A stretch of 64,000 nucleotides of DNA from Flavobacterium sp. (GTDB lineage: Bacteria > Bacteroidota > Bacteroidia > Flavobacteriales > Flavobacteriaceae): assembly GCF_027484705.1 (NCBI RefSeq), contig NZ_JAIXSL010000015.1, positions 98,527 to 162,526 of the forward strand, written 5' to 3'. Position 1 is the stretch's first letter. Each line of letters opens with the position of its first letter. The notes under the pieces are model-generated. The model was not told where the DNA came from. It ran no database searches and saw nothing but the letters and a program-made list of their open reading frames with translations. Made by a program: the position numbers and the translations under genes. Shown in pieces: positions 18,023 through 27,096 of the stretch.

Positions 18023-19179
18023 ACATCAAAAGAAAAATAGCGGTCGTCATTACGGCAAGGCCTTCGTATAGCAGGGTCAAAACCGTACTCAAAGCGATAC
18101 AACAAAACCCGGATTTGGAACTTCAGCTCATCATCGCTGCTTCAGCTTTGCTAGAGCGTTACGGAAGTGCCGTAAATTATATAGAAAACGACGGTTTCGA
18201 AATTGCCGCCAAAGTATTCAACGTGCTTGAAGGTGAAAACCTGACAGCCGCCGCGAAAACGACAGGAATCGGAATTTTAGAACTGTCAACCGTTTTTGAC
18301 AATCTGAAACCTGATATCGTAGTTACCGTTGCGGATCGATTTGAAACGATGGCTACGGCGATTGCGGCTTCTTACATGAATATTCCGCTCGCGCACATCC
18401 AAGGCGGCGAAGTCACCGGAAATATTGATGAAAAAGTACGTCACGCGATTACCAAATTAGCCGATTATCATTTTGTGGCTTCTGAAAACGCCAAACAACG
18501 CGTGATTCAATTGGGTGAAAATCCTGAGATGGTTTTTAACACGGGTTGCCCGTCGATTGATATTGCGCAGCAGGTTTTACAAAGCGACAAACCGTTGTTT
18601 GATCCTTATGAACTGTACGGCGGCGTAGGTTCGAAACCAAAATTAGATCAAGGTTATCTGGTTGTCATGCAGCATCCCGTAACCAACGAATACCTCGATT
18701 CGAGAAAACACATTGAAGCGACTTTGAGAGCGATTCAGCAAATCAATTTCCCGACGCTTTGGTTCTGGCCTAACGTTGACGCCGGAGCAGACGGAACTTC
18801 AACAGGAATCCGTTCTTACAGGGAATTACACAAATTAGAGAATGTTCATTTTTTCAAGAATATGAAAGGCGATGATTTCCTGCAATTGCTGCACGGTTCG
18901 GCTTGTCTGGTCGGCAATTCGAGCGTGGGCATTCGCGAATGTTCTTTCCTTGGCGTGCCCGTAGTCAATATCGGCTCAAGACAAAACCGACGCGATCGAG
19001 GCAACAATGTGATTGACGTTTCTTATGATGAAAATGAAATCGTCAAAGGCATCCAAAGTGCTTTTCAAAATAAAGAACGGAAACAATCTTTAGTTTATGG
19101 CGGTGGCGATGCTGGTGAAAAAATTGCAACATTGTTAAGCAACTTGCCTTTACAATTCCACAAAACCATTTCTTACTAA
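18019..19179 (+). CDS. neuC: UDP-N-acetylglucosamine 2-epimerase, hydrolysing (NeuC family)
   Basis: This 386-aa GT-B-fold epimerase is of the hydrolysing type. It would convert UDP-GlcNAc (or a derivative) to free ManNAc-type sugar plus UDP for the NeuB step. Family motifs visible are TARPSYSRVKTVL at the start, VTVADRFETMATA, HIQGGEVTGNIDEKVRHAITKL in the middle, and GNSSVGIRECSFLGVPVVNIG towards the end. Its TAA shares a base with the neuA ATG (TAATG). The neuB-neuC-neuA order with overlaps argues for one pathway making a CMP-activated nonulosonate. Confidence 0.92.
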   Translation: MNIKRKIAVVITARPSYSRVKTVLKAIQQNPDLELQLIIAASALLERYGSAVNYIENDGFEIAAKVFNVLEGENLTAAAKTTGIGILELSTVFDNLKPDIVVTVADRFETMATAIAASYMNIPLAHIQGGEVTGNIDEKVRHAITKLADYHFVASENAKQRVIQLGENPEMVFNTGCPSIDIAQQVLQSDKPLFDPYELYGGVGSKPKLDQGYLVVMQHPVTNEYLDSRKHIEATLRAIQQINFPTLWFWPNVDAGADGTSTGIRSYRELHKLENVHFFKNMKGDDFLQLLHGSACLVGNSSVGIRECSFLGVPVVNIGSRQNRRDRGNNVIDVSYDENEIVKGIQSAFQNKERKQSLVYGGGDAGEKIATLLSNLPLQFHKTISY

Positions 19180-19883
19180 TGCGCACTTTAGTCATCATTC
19201 CTGCGCGCGGCGGTTCGAAAGGCGTTCCTCAAAAAAACATCAAATTATTGGGTGGCAAACCGTTGATTGCGCATGCGATAGAATGTGCTTTGGGCTCTAA
19301 AAAAGATATTAAAATTGTCGTTTCTACTGATGGCGATGCGATTATTGCGGCTTGTCAGAAATATGCAGTTGAAATCATCAAACGTCCAGTTGCATTGGCT
19401 CAGGACGATAGTAATGTAGTCACGGCAGTAACGTTCACTTACGATTATTTAAAAGAGGATTTTGACAACATCGTTTTGCTGCAACCCACGGCGCCTCTGA
19501 GAACAAGTGCTGATTTGGATGCGGTCATCGATTTGCTCGAAAAAAATCCGGATACCGATGGCGTCATCAGCGTCGTTCCTATGGATGACGTGCATCCGGC
19601 GAGGATGTATGATTTGGGCGATGGCGGTCAAATGATTCCTCTAATTGAAAATGGTGAAACGCTTAGAAGGCAGGATTTAAAACCCGTCTACTACCGAAAT
19701 GGTTGCTTTTATGCTGTGAGAACTAAAGCGTTTTTGGAGCAGCAATCGTTTATGGTAACTCACAAACTAGCGTATGTTATGAATGCAAATTGGCTCGTGA
19801 ACATTGACAATCAAAGGGATTTTCAACTCGCGACGCTGTTATATGAAGACTGGAACAATGAAATTACTAATCACCGAAGCTGA
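19179..19883 (+). CDS. neuA: CMP-nonulosonate (acylneuraminate) cytidylyltransferase, NeuA family
   Basis: This 234-aa enzyme activates the nonulosonic acid with CTP. It shows the signature IIPARGGSKGVPQKNIKLLGGKPLIAHAI near the N-terminus, the LQPTAPLRTSADLDAVI stretch and the C-terminal NIDNQRDFQLA. There is no fused esterase domain. The 3' end overlaps the following dehydrogenase gene by 26 bases. With neuB and neuC it gives the core set for CMP-Neu5Ac-like sugars. The extra dehydratase, aminotransferase and acetyltransferase needed for legionaminic or pseudaminic acid are not adjacent. Confidence 0.92.
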   Translation: MRTLVIIPARGGSKGVPQKNIKLLGGKPLIAHAIECALGSKKDIKIVVSTDGDAIIAACQKYAVEIIKRPVALAQDDSNVVTAVTFTYDYLKEDFDNIVLLQPTAPLRTSADLDAVIDLLEKNPDTDGVISVVPMDDVHPARMYDLGDGGQMIPLIENGETLRRQDLKPVYYRNGCFYAVRTKAFLEQQSFMVTHKLAYVMNANWLVNIDNQRDFQLATLLYEDWNNEITNHRS

Positions 19884-20796
19884 ACATTTCAGTGCCAAAG
19901 CCATAGCGGATTTAAAGCAACAAGTCGAGGTTAGGATTGGGAATATCCAAACACGCGAGGAATTGTTGTCGAAATCGGCCGATTGCGAAGTTTTGTTTAT
20001 CCGTTTGGGTTTTGCGATGGATCGTGAAATCATTGACAATGCTAAAAATTTAAAATGCATTCTTACCGCAACGACAGGTTTGGATCATATCGATGTCAAT
20101 TACTTTGAAAGCCGCGGCGGGAAAGTGATTTCATTGAAAAACGAAGTCGAATTTTTAGGTTCGATTCCATCCACGGCGGAACATACCTGGGGATTGATTT
20201 TGACTTTGCTGCGAAAAATTCCATCGGCTTTCCAGCACGTCAAACAAGGCGGTTGGGATCGCAATCCTTTCAAAGGAAACAATCTCAAAGGCAAGAAATT
20301 AGGCATTTTAGGTTTGGGCAGGGTAGGAAAGCAGGTCGCGCGTTTTGCTGAAGCGTTTGATATGGAAGTGGGTTTTTACGACACCAAATCCATCGCGTCA
20401 AATTACCTCAAATTCGATACTCCGGAAGCGCTGTTTCAATGGGCCGAAATCATTACGATTCACATTCCACTAAGCGAAGAAAACACCAACTTTGTCAAGA
20501 AATCAATGTTTGAAAATACAAAATCACCATTCATCATCAACACTTCAAGGGGAGCCGTTTGGAATGAAAACGACATGGCAATGCTTTTAAAAGAAGGAAA
20601 ATTGTCGGGTTTGGCGACTGATGTGATTGTGCACGAACTCGATAGCGACAACAGGAATTCGAATCCGATGATGGCTTTGGCGAACCAAAATTACAATGTC
20701 ATCATCACGCCGCACATAGCCGGAGCGACGTTTGAATCGATGTCGATGACCGAAGAATTTATTACACAAAAGTTTTTAGAACAACTCAAAAAATAA
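19858..20796 (+). CDS. D-isomer-specific 2-hydroxyacid dehydrogenase
   Basis: This 312-aa NAD-dependent enzyme has the Rossmann loop GILGLGRVGKQVA (about residues 150-162), the catalytic Arg in NTSRGAVWNE, and the catalytic His in TPHIAGAT near the end. Relatives include phosphoglycerate and glyoxylate/hydroxypyruvate reductases. The ATG at 19858 is chosen because an upstream reading from 19804 would run deep into neuA. The overlap of 26 bases with neuA places it in the same transcript. It may make a 2-keto or 2-hydroxy acid used to build or decorate the glycan. The substrate is unknown. Confidence 0.85.
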   Translation: MKLLITEAEHFSAKAIADLKQQVEVRIGNIQTREELLSKSADCEVLFIRLGFAMDREIIDNAKNLKCILTATTGLDHIDVNYFESRGGKVISLKNEVEFLGSIPSTAEHTWGLILTLLRKIPSAFQHVKQGGWDRNPFKGNNLKGKKLGILGLGRVGKQVARFAEAFDMEVGFYDTKSIASNYLKFDTPEALFQWAEIITIHIPLSEENTNFVKKSMFENTKSPFIINTSRGAVWNENDMAMLLKEGKLSGLATDVIVHELDSDNRNSNPMMALANQNYNVIITPHIAGATFESMSMTEEFITQKFLEQLKK

Positions 20797-20809
20797 AATT
20801 TAAAATATA

Positions 20810-21547
20810 ATGGGAAACTGGAATTACTGGACCGACAGAAGTTACTATCACAAAGAACTCGCCGATCGCGCCAAAGGATTGAAAAGCGAAATGGAATCGG
20901 CCAAACAGGTTGCGAAAGTGGTGCATGACGAAGCGAAAAGCTGTCATTCGATTCTCGATGCGGGTTGCGGAACCGGACATTTCATCCTGAGTTTTGAGAA
21001 ACAACTCAAGAACGATTTCAAATATTTAGGGATTGATATCACCGAGCAACACATTATCGATGCGAAAGAAATTTTTAAGGAAAACCCGAACTATCAATTT
21101 ATGCTGGGCGACGTGCGCAAACTTCCCGTAGAAGATAAAAGCTACGAAGTTTCGATTTGCTGCAACACGATTCCCCACATTCCAAATATCGATCAGGCGA
21201 TTAAAGAACTGATTCGTGTGACCAAAAACGATGTGTTCATCAGAATGCTCGTAGGCAATGAAGTGTTGATCACCAAAAAAGGGTTGTCCGACGAACTCGA
21301 TGCCAATGGCGAACCGGCTTCGTTCATGTACGTCAACATCTACGATGAAAATTATATTAAGAAAATCGTCGGTGATCTGGGAGAAATTAATATTTACGAC
21401 GACGAGTTCGATGCCGCTGCGATCATGAAACATTACGAAGAGCACAAAGCCAGCGCGGGAAACAACATCGCCACGAGAATCATCGACGGATCGCAATTTA
21501 AAGGACACTTGATGTTGCCTTGGAAAATCGTCCACATTAAATTGTAA
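20810..21547 (+). CDS. Class I SAM-dependent methyltransferase
   Basis: This 245-aa protein has SAM-binding motif I ILDAGCGTGHFIL (about residues 48-60), motif II LGIDITEQHI and a later region NTIPHIPNIDQAIKELIRV. It is not obviously a paralogue of the two methyltransferases encoded at 8340 and 13475. It sits after the nonulosonate genes, so it could methylate that sugar or a neighbouring residue; that is inference from position. Thirteen bases separate it from the dehydrogenase gene, and a 76-base gap follows it. Confidence 0.82.
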   Translation: MGNWNYWTDRSYYHKELADRAKGLKSEMESAKQVAKVVHDEAKSCHSILDAGCGTGHFILSFEKQLKNDFKYLGIDITEQHIIDAKEIFKENPNYQFMLGDVRKLPVEDKSYEVSICCNTIPHIPNIDQAIKELIRVTKNDVFIRMLVGNEVLITKKGLSDELDANGEPASFMYVNIYDENYIKKIVGDLGEINIYDDEFDAAAIMKHYEEHKASAGNNIATRIIDGSQFKGHLMLPWKIVHIKL

Positions 21548-21623
21548 CAAAGCGCTATATTCGCCTTGAAATGTTTTTTATGTCTGATAAAAAAAGGATA
21601 TTTGACGCCACTAAAATAAGATA

Positions 21624-23045
21624 ATGCGCAACAATAAATTATTCATACTGCTTCCTGATGGCGTCGGACTTAGGAATTTTGCTTTCACGAACTTTCACAA
21701 AACCGCCAAGGCAAGAGGTTTGGACATCGTTTTCTGGAACAATACGCCGTTTGACTTAACCGCCTTAGACTTCAAGGAAATCAAAATTAGCAATGCCAAA
21801 GCGCATCCGCTGACGAATATGCTAAAAGTCGCGCAGACCAGAATTGAACTGGCTTTGAGCATCAAACGTTCGAAGGATTTAGTTTACAATTCGTACAAAT
21901 TTCCTTTTTCGAATGAAGATTGGAAGCGAATTATAAAGAATCTCTATACCAATGCACTCATTTTGCGTTACAATTCCGACAAAGGATTGGCGAAAATCAG
22001 GACAAAAATTGCGCAGCACGAACGCAAGACGAAACTCTATTTCGACAGTTTGGAAACGTTGCAAAAAGAGAATCCTGCGATGGTTTTTTGCACGAACCAA
22101 CGGACGATGTTAGCCGTAGCGCCAATTCTCGCAGCACAGGATTTAGGAATTCCGACCGCAGCCGTCATTTATTCGTGGGATAATTTGCCCAAAGCGACTA
22201 AAATTGTAGAACCTGATTTTTATTTCGTCTGGAGCGAGTACATGAAAAAAGAACTCGTGTATTATTATCCGCATGTGAAAGAAGAACAGATCATCGTCAC
22301 CGGAACGCCGCAGTTTGAGCCACATTTTGATGCTGATTTCTTATCTTCAAAAGAAGATTTTTACAAAGAATACAACCTCGATTTTAATAAAAAATACATT
22401 TGTTTCTCTGGAGATGATATCGTTTCCTCGCCGCATGATCCTGTTTATTTGAACGACACGGCGACGGCTGTCAGAAACCTCAATCAGAATGGGCAAAATC
22501 TCGGAATCATTTTCCGTTGTTGCCCCGTGGATTTCTCGAACCGTTTTGATGAAGTGATTGAAAAAAACAAAGATGTCATCACGCCAATCGCCCCAAAATG
22601 GACGCAGATTGCAGAACAATGGAACACAATTTTGCCGACCAAAGAAGATTTGATTTTGCAGATGAACACGATTGCAAACACAGAATTAGTGCTTAATTTA
22701 GGTTCGTCGATGGTGTTTGATTATGTGGCGTTTGGCAAACCGTGCGCTTATTTCAATTACAATGTCGAGAATGAATTATATCAAGACTGGTCCGCCGAGA
22801 AAGTCTATAATTTCATGCATTTCCGATCGATGCCAAACCCAAAAGCAGTTTTCTGGATCAATGGATCGGAGGAAATTAGCGGTTTGATTCTCAAAATGCT
22901 TGGCGATTCCAAGAAAGAAGCCATTGAAAACGCACAACTTTGGTTTGAAAAAATTAATTTACATCCGGCGAAAGACGCGTCCAAACGCATTGTCGATTCG
23001 ATTGAAAATATCATGAACGAGTCTCAATCCACAAAAAATGACTAA
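21624..23045 (+). CDS. Putative GT-B-fold glycosyltransferase
   Basis: This 473-aa protein is not closely recognised. It looks like a GT-B enzyme of the capsule synthase / CDP-glycerol transferase type. It has an N-terminal Rossmann-like half (MVFCTNQRTMLAVAPIL, then IPTAAVIYSWDNLPKA) and a C-terminal half with LGIIFRCCPVDF and LVLNLGSSMVFDYVAFGKP. The latter matches the usual donor-site loop of such enzymes. Its place after the CMP-nonulosonate genes makes it a candidate for transferring that sugar, but this is inference. It follows the largest gap (76 bases) inside the first operon and overlaps the next gene by eight bases. Confidence 0.65.
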   Translation: MRNNKLFILLPDGVGLRNFAFTNFHKTAKARGLDIVFWNNTPFDLTALDFKEIKISNAKAHPLTNMLKVAQTRIELALSIKRSKDLVYNSYKFPFSNEDWKRIIKNLYTNALILRYNSDKGLAKIRTKIAQHERKTKLYFDSLETLQKENPAMVFCTNQRTMLAVAPILAAQDLGIPTAAVIYSWDNLPKATKIVEPDFYFVWSEYMKKELVYYYPHVKEEQIIVTGTPQFEPHFDADFLSSKEDFYKEYNLDFNKKYICFSGDDIVSSPHDPVYLNDTATAVRNLNQNGQNLGIIFRCCPVDFSNRFDEVIEKNKDVITPIAPKWTQIAEQWNTILPTKEDLILQMNTIANTELVLNLGSSMVFDYVAFGKPCAYFNYNVENELYQDWSAEKVYNFMHFRSMPNPKAVFWINGSEEISGLILKMLGDSKKEAIENAQLWFEKINLHPAKDASKRIVDSIENIMNESQSTKND

Positions 23046-23844
23046 AAACATAGCCATACTTTCTACCGTGGTCAATTTTGATTTGTATCAAAAATCAGCA
23101 CCGTTGTTTCCGAAAGGCATCCAGAAATATCTGATCGACGGAAGAAACGGCATGCACGCGATGGACAGCGTTTGCTATATGTTCAAAAAACTCAAAGACC
23201 AAAACATCGATTGGCTGATTATGGCCGATGAAGATGTCTTGTTCATCAATCCGGATTTGGTTTTTCCGATTATCCAACGCATGGAACAAGAACAATATAC
23301 CGTTTGCGGCGTTCGCGACGGCGGTGTGATTCCGCATCGCGTTCAGAATCCGTTTGCGATCAATACGTTTTTTTCGATCATCAATTTCAAAGAGATTTCT
23401 CAAATCTGGAATGAAGATGAAGTACTCAAACACCAATTCATTGTTAAGGATGAATTTAAAGATGATTTGAGTCAAGTGCCTGGAGATTACAGCAAGGAAA
23501 GTCTTTTTGAGCCTTATTACTGTTTTTATTTCTGGCTCAGAAGGCAACATAAAAAAATCCTGTTTCTCGACGCTTCGGTTCCGTTTGAAGACGATGCAAT
23601 CACCAATTTAGTTTTTGATGACCAAGGCAATAAAATGCTTTATCATACTTGGTACGCGCGCTCTTATGGCAGCAACGACAAGCACACCAAACGCATCAAT
23701 GCGATTTTTGACAAGGCGTTGAAAACTGAAAATACTGAAATAGCGCCAATCATTTTTAAAGATCCGACTTATGCGTTCAAAAAGAATTGTGCGAAACAAT
23801 ACGCAAAAGTGGTGGTTAAACTGAAATCAATGCTCAAAAAATAA
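23038..23844 (+). CDS. Putative GT-A-type glycosyltransferase
   Basis: This 268-aa protein has an apparent acidic metal-binding motif in LIMADEDVLFINPDLVF (about residues 60-76) and a surrounding pattern consistent with a GT-A fold. The C-terminus is basic (VVVKLKSMLKK), which could help membrane association. It was not matched with confidence to a named family. Its start overlaps the preceding transferase gene by eight bases, implying coupled translation and a joint role in the same repeat unit. Confidence 0.6.
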   Translation: MTKNIAILSTVVNFDLYQKSAPLFPKGIQKYLIDGRNGMHAMDSVCYMFKKLKDQNIDWLIMADEDVLFINPDLVFPIIQRMEQEQYTVCGVRDGGVIPHRVQNPFAINTFFSIINFKEISQIWNEDEVLKHQFIVKDEFKDDLSQVPGDYSKESLFEPYYCFYFWLRRQHKKILFLDASVPFEDDAITNLVFDDQGNKMLYHTWYARSYGSNDKHTKRINAIFDKALKTENTEIAPIIFKDPTYAFKKNCAKQYAKVVVKLKSMLKK

Positions 23845-23858
23845 TTTTCGTTCCCGAC

Positions 23859-24422
23859 ATGACAAAATCAGAGTTAAGAGACATTCTAAAACACGACTTG
23901 CTGCGATACCAAATCGTCAAGCCTTTGACTTTGTTGTTGTTTCTCAGATGTTATTTTATGTACAGCATTCCTGGCTTAAAATTCACGATTGTCTTTCGCT
24001 ATTGCCAGTATTACCGCCGCAAAAACCGTTTGTTCTTTTATTTTCTTTTTGTTTGGTTGCGTCATCTGAACGTCAAATACGGTTTTGATATTTCTTACCG
24101 CACCAAAATTGGGAAAGGCTTGTATATCGGGCATTACGGTGGCGTTGTGATTCATGGCGATACGGAAATTGGCGAATATTGCAATTTATCGCAAGGTGTC
24201 ACCATCGGTGTTTTGGTGCGTGGTAAAAACACCGGAATCCCGAAGATTGGAAACCGTGTATTTATAGGCCCGGGCGCGACAATCTTGGGTGGAATTACCA
24301 TTGGTGACGACGTGTTGGTCGGTACGCAGGCGATTGTTACTTTTGATGTGCCGAATGAAGCGGTTCTTGCGGCTCCGTTGGCCACGATCATTTCCAATAA
24401 AGGCTCTAAAGGCTATATCTAA
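23859..24422 (+). CDS. Serine acetyltransferase-like hexapeptide acyltransferase
   Basis: This 187-aa protein has an N-terminal hydrophobic helical region (about residues 20-65) and a left-handed beta-helix of hexapeptide repeats in its C-terminal half (KIGKGLYIGHYGGVVI, EIGEYCNLSQGVTIGV, IGNRVFIGPGATILGG, IGDDVLVGTQAIV). The catalytic His is probably in YIGHYGG. Such enzymes O- or N-acetylate sugars in polysaccharide clusters, using acetyl-CoA. It resembles the protein encoded at 29742, including the ending GSKGYI versus GSKDYI, so the locus has two such enzymes. Confidence 0.85.
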   Translation: MTKSELRDILKHDLLRYQIVKPLTLLLFLRCYFMYSIPGLKFTIVFRYCQYYRRKNRLFFYFLFVWLRHLNVKYGFDISYRTKIGKGLYIGHYGGVVIHGDTEIGEYCNLSQGVTIGVLVRGKNTGIPKIGNRVFIGPGATILGGITIGDDVLVGTQAIVTFDVPNEAVLAAPLATIISNKGSKGYI

Positions 24423-24434
24423 CAGGATTTTCTA

Positions 24435-25739
24435 ATGATAACATTCAGCAAAATTGGCCGAAAAGGAAATCTTGGAAACCAGTTGTTTCAAATCGCTTCG
24501 ACCATCGGATTGGCGATTGAAAATGAATTAGATTATGGGTTTTTAGCGTGGCAATACCAACAGTATTTCAAAAATAAATTACCGCCGATTTCGGAATTAC
24601 CCAACGAAATTACTACACTTCCAGAAAAACATTTCCACCACTACCATTGGGATTTTAAAAAGGATACCGATTTTGACCTCGTAGGCTGGCTGCAATCTGA
24701 AAAGTATTTCGATAGTGATAAAACCAAACATTATTTTGAGTTTGAAGAAGATTTAGTCGCTAAAATCAAAACCAAATACGCCGCAACTTTTGAAAAAAAG
24801 ACGGTTTTGCTTTCGATCCGAAGAGGTGATTTTGTGAACCATCCCGATTATCTGCAACTTTCCATAAAGTTTTATTTGAACGCTTTGGCGCGTTTTTTTC
24901 CGGATTGGACTTCCAGAAATTTGATTGTACTCAGCGACGATATCGACTATTGTAAATTCCACTTTTCTTTTTTGGATAACGCTTATTTTGGTGACGGACT
25001 GAATGCGATGGAACAATTGTGTCTGGGTTCTTTGTGTGATGATTTCATTATCGGGAATTCCACGTTTTCGTGGTGGTCGGCTTGGCTTGGCGAAAAACAA
25101 AATAGCAAAGTGATTTGTCCGCATCAAAACTTCGATGGACAGAAACGGCTCGAATGTGATGACAAGGATTATTTCCCCGAACGATGGATTTCCTATAACG
25201 CGTCAAATGAAAAAGTTAACTTGAACGAAGTCACTTTTCATCTTGATTTTAAATCCAATCATGAAATTGTAAGTAGTTATCTTTCGCATTATTTTGATGC
25301 TGAAATCTTATCAGGTTCAACAGTCCCGAGAACGTTGAAGTATGCTTATATCTTTAAAAAAGACTATTTTGTTCCGCCGGTTTTAGTGTATTACAGCGCT
25401 TTAAAAAAGTCATATTCACCGGTCAATACAATCATTAATCAAGTTACAAATGTGTTTAAGGTTTCGAGAAAACTCAATTATGAAGAATTCTTGCAACAAC
25501 AGGATTTCGGAATGTTTTCGACGATTTTCAGTTTCAAAGGGAATACTTCACATAAAAGCGGCAAAGACATTTACATAGAAAACACAAACGCATTACAGCA
25601 TTCGAATACAATAATTATCGAAACTGCGGCCGGACAATTCAGTAATACAGGTTTTGCTTTTAGTTTTAAACGCTATCTCAAAACAGTAGAAATCTCCTTA
25701 AAGCGAACCGTCAAAAAATTGCTGTTTATCAAAAAATAA
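24435..25739 (+). CDS. GT11-type alpha-1,2-fucosyltransferase with C-terminal extension
   Basis: This 434-aa protein shows the GT11 pattern: the N-terminal GRKGNLGNQLFQIAS, a VGWLQSEKYF segment, the donor-binding IRRGDF (about residues 128-133), the later EQLCLGSLCDDFIIGNSTFSWWSAWLG (about 195-221) and FPERW. Members add fucose from GDP-fucose, usually through alpha-1,2 linkage. The recognisable domain ends near residue 270. About 160 further residues, beta- and aromatic-rich with no recognised motif, follow, which is long for the family (usually about 290 aa). No GDP-fucose synthesis genes are in this window, so the donor must come from elsewhere. Confidence 0.85.
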   Translation: MITFSKIGRKGNLGNQLFQIASTIGLAIENELDYGFLAWQYQQYFKNKLPPISELPNEITTLPEKHFHHYHWDFKKDTDFDLVGWLQSEKYFDSDKTKHYFEFEEDLVAKIKTKYAATFEKKTVLLSIRRGDFVNHPDYLQLSIKFYLNALARFFPDWTSRNLIVLSDDIDYCKFHFSFLDNAYFGDGLNAMEQLCLGSLCDDFIIGNSTFSWWSAWLGEKQNSKVICPHQNFDGQKRLECDDKDYFPERWISYNASNEKVNLNEVTFHLDFKSNHEIVSSYLSHYFDAEILSGSTVPRTLKYAYIFKKDYFVPPVLVYYSALKKSYSPVNTIINQVTNVFKVSRKLNYEEFLQQQDFGMFSTIFSFKGNTSHKSGKDIYIENTNALQHSNTIIIETAAGQFSNTGFAFSFKRYLKTVEISLKRTVKKLLFIKK

Positions 25740-26903
25740 ATGAAAAACCAACTGCATATCGCTTACCTCGTTTCCCATTATCCGCACGAAGCTTTCGGCG
25801 ATGACGGCGGTTTGGGCACAAGCGTTTATACTCTGGTTGAAAAAATCAGAAGAAAAGACTGCTATGTTTCGGTGTTTGTGTATGGCCAGCAAAAAGCTTT
25901 TGAGATTCAGGAAGAAAACCTCACGATTTACAGCATTGCCGATATCGATGCTAAGTTTTTTAAATTCTATTGCCACAGAAAACACATCGAAAAATTCGTC
26001 AAGGAAAAAATAAAATCCACTTCAATTGATATCCTCGAAGCGCCCGACTGGACAGGAATCACGGCCTTTATGCATTTCAACATTCCGCTGATCATCCGTT
26101 TTCATGGCAGCGATGCTTACTTTTGCCATCTCGAGAAACGCAAGCAGAAACTCAAGAATTTCCTGTTTGAGAAACTTGCGATCCGCCATGCTGACGCTTT
26201 CATTGCGCCGACTTCTTTTGCCGGCGAATTATCTAAAAAGATATTCAATATCCAAGGCAAGGAAATCAAAACCATCCATTACGGTTTGGCGATTGAAAAT
26301 TTCCACAACCCGCATCCGGAGCAATTCGAAAAAGGATTGATTCTATACATAGGAACTATTATCCGCAAAAAAGGCGTGTTGCAATTGCCAGGCATTTTTC
26401 ATTTGTTGCAACAACAATGTCCGGAAGCGAAATTGGTTTTGATTGGTGGAGATTCTTATGATATCGAAACCGGCACAAAATCGACTTGGGCATTGGTGCG
26501 CCAGCTTTTTCAAGGCGATGAAGAACAAAGCGTCACTTATTTGGGAAAAGTGCCTTATCAACAAGTAAAAGAGCACATCAAAAGAGCGCATGTCTGCATC
26601 TTTCCGACGTTTGCCGAAACTTTGGGCATGGTCACCATTGAATCGATGGCACTTCAGAAACCGGTCATCAACAGCGATATCGGCTGGTCTCAGGAACTAA
26701 TTGAAGATGGTGTCAGCGGTTATCTCGTCCATCCTGAAAACCATGAGCTTTATGCGCAACGCATTCAGGAATTGTTTCAAAATGAATCTTTGGCAGAAAC
26801 CATGGGGAAAGCCGCGAGAAAAAGGGTTGAAGAACATTTCGATATCGAAAAAATCGTACTGCAGAATATCGATTTTTACAAGAAAATTTTGAGTCGGAAC
26901 TAA
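25740..26903 (+). CDS. Family 4 glycosyltransferase
   Basis: This 387-aa GT-B enzyme starts with a GT4 donor/acceptor domain (HYPHEAFGDDGGLGTSVYTLVEKI) and has a C-terminal Rossmann domain with LILYIGTIIRKKGVLQLPGIF, KLVLIGGDSYD, VCIFPTFAETLGMVTIESMALQKPVI and DGVSGYLVHPEN. The E-x7-E element in ETLGMVTIE is typical of retaining GT4 transferases. It is the last gene of the first operon and begins directly after the fucosyltransferase stop. A strong hairpin terminator lies 22 bases past its stop codon. Confidence 0.88.
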   Translation: MKNQLHIAYLVSHYPHEAFGDDGGLGTSVYTLVEKIRRKDCYVSVFVYGQQKAFEIQEENLTIYSIADIDAKFFKFYCHRKHIEKFVKEKIKSTSIDILEAPDWTGITAFMHFNIPLIIRFHGSDAYFCHLEKRKQKLKNFLFEKLAIRHADAFIAPTSFAGELSKKIFNIQGKEIKTIHYGLAIENFHNPHPEQFEKGLILYIGTIIRKKGVLQLPGIFHLLQQQCPEAKLVLIGGDSYDIETGTKSTWALVRQLFQGDEEQSVTYLGKVPYQQVKEHIKRAHVCIFPTFAETLGMVTIESMALQKPVINSDIGWSQELIEDGVSGYLVHPENHELYAQRIQELFQNESLAETMGKAARKRVEEHFDIEKIVLQNIDFYKKILSRN

Positions 26904-26925
26904 GCTTAAAAACAAAAATTACAGC

Positions 26926-26957
26926 AATGACGAAATGGATTCATTTCGTCATTTTTT
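26926..26957 (+). terminator. Strong intrinsic terminator ending first polysaccharide operon
   Basis: A perfect 12-bp inverted repeat (AATGACGAAATG / CATTTCGTCATT) with a 4-base loop is followed by a run of T residues. It lies 22 bases after the stop of the GT4 gene. The hairpin is A/T-flanked on both sides, so it could act in both directions, but no gene reads in from the right on the minus strand. Confidence 0.9.
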
Positions 26958-27096
26958 ATTTTTACCCGATTCGGAATGTTCATTTTTGTAACGCATTCAA
27001 TGCCAAATAACATGACAAGGTTCAACCGCGATAAATACTGCGTATTCAGCGCAATAATCTGCCTAATAAATGCTTCTTTTTAAGCGAATTATTTAT

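Noticed and set aside
21590..21600. GATATTTG as a promoter box before the GT-B-like gene at 21624
   Set aside because: It misses the first T of TAnnTTTG, and no -33 element is present; the gene is more simply read from the operon transcript.
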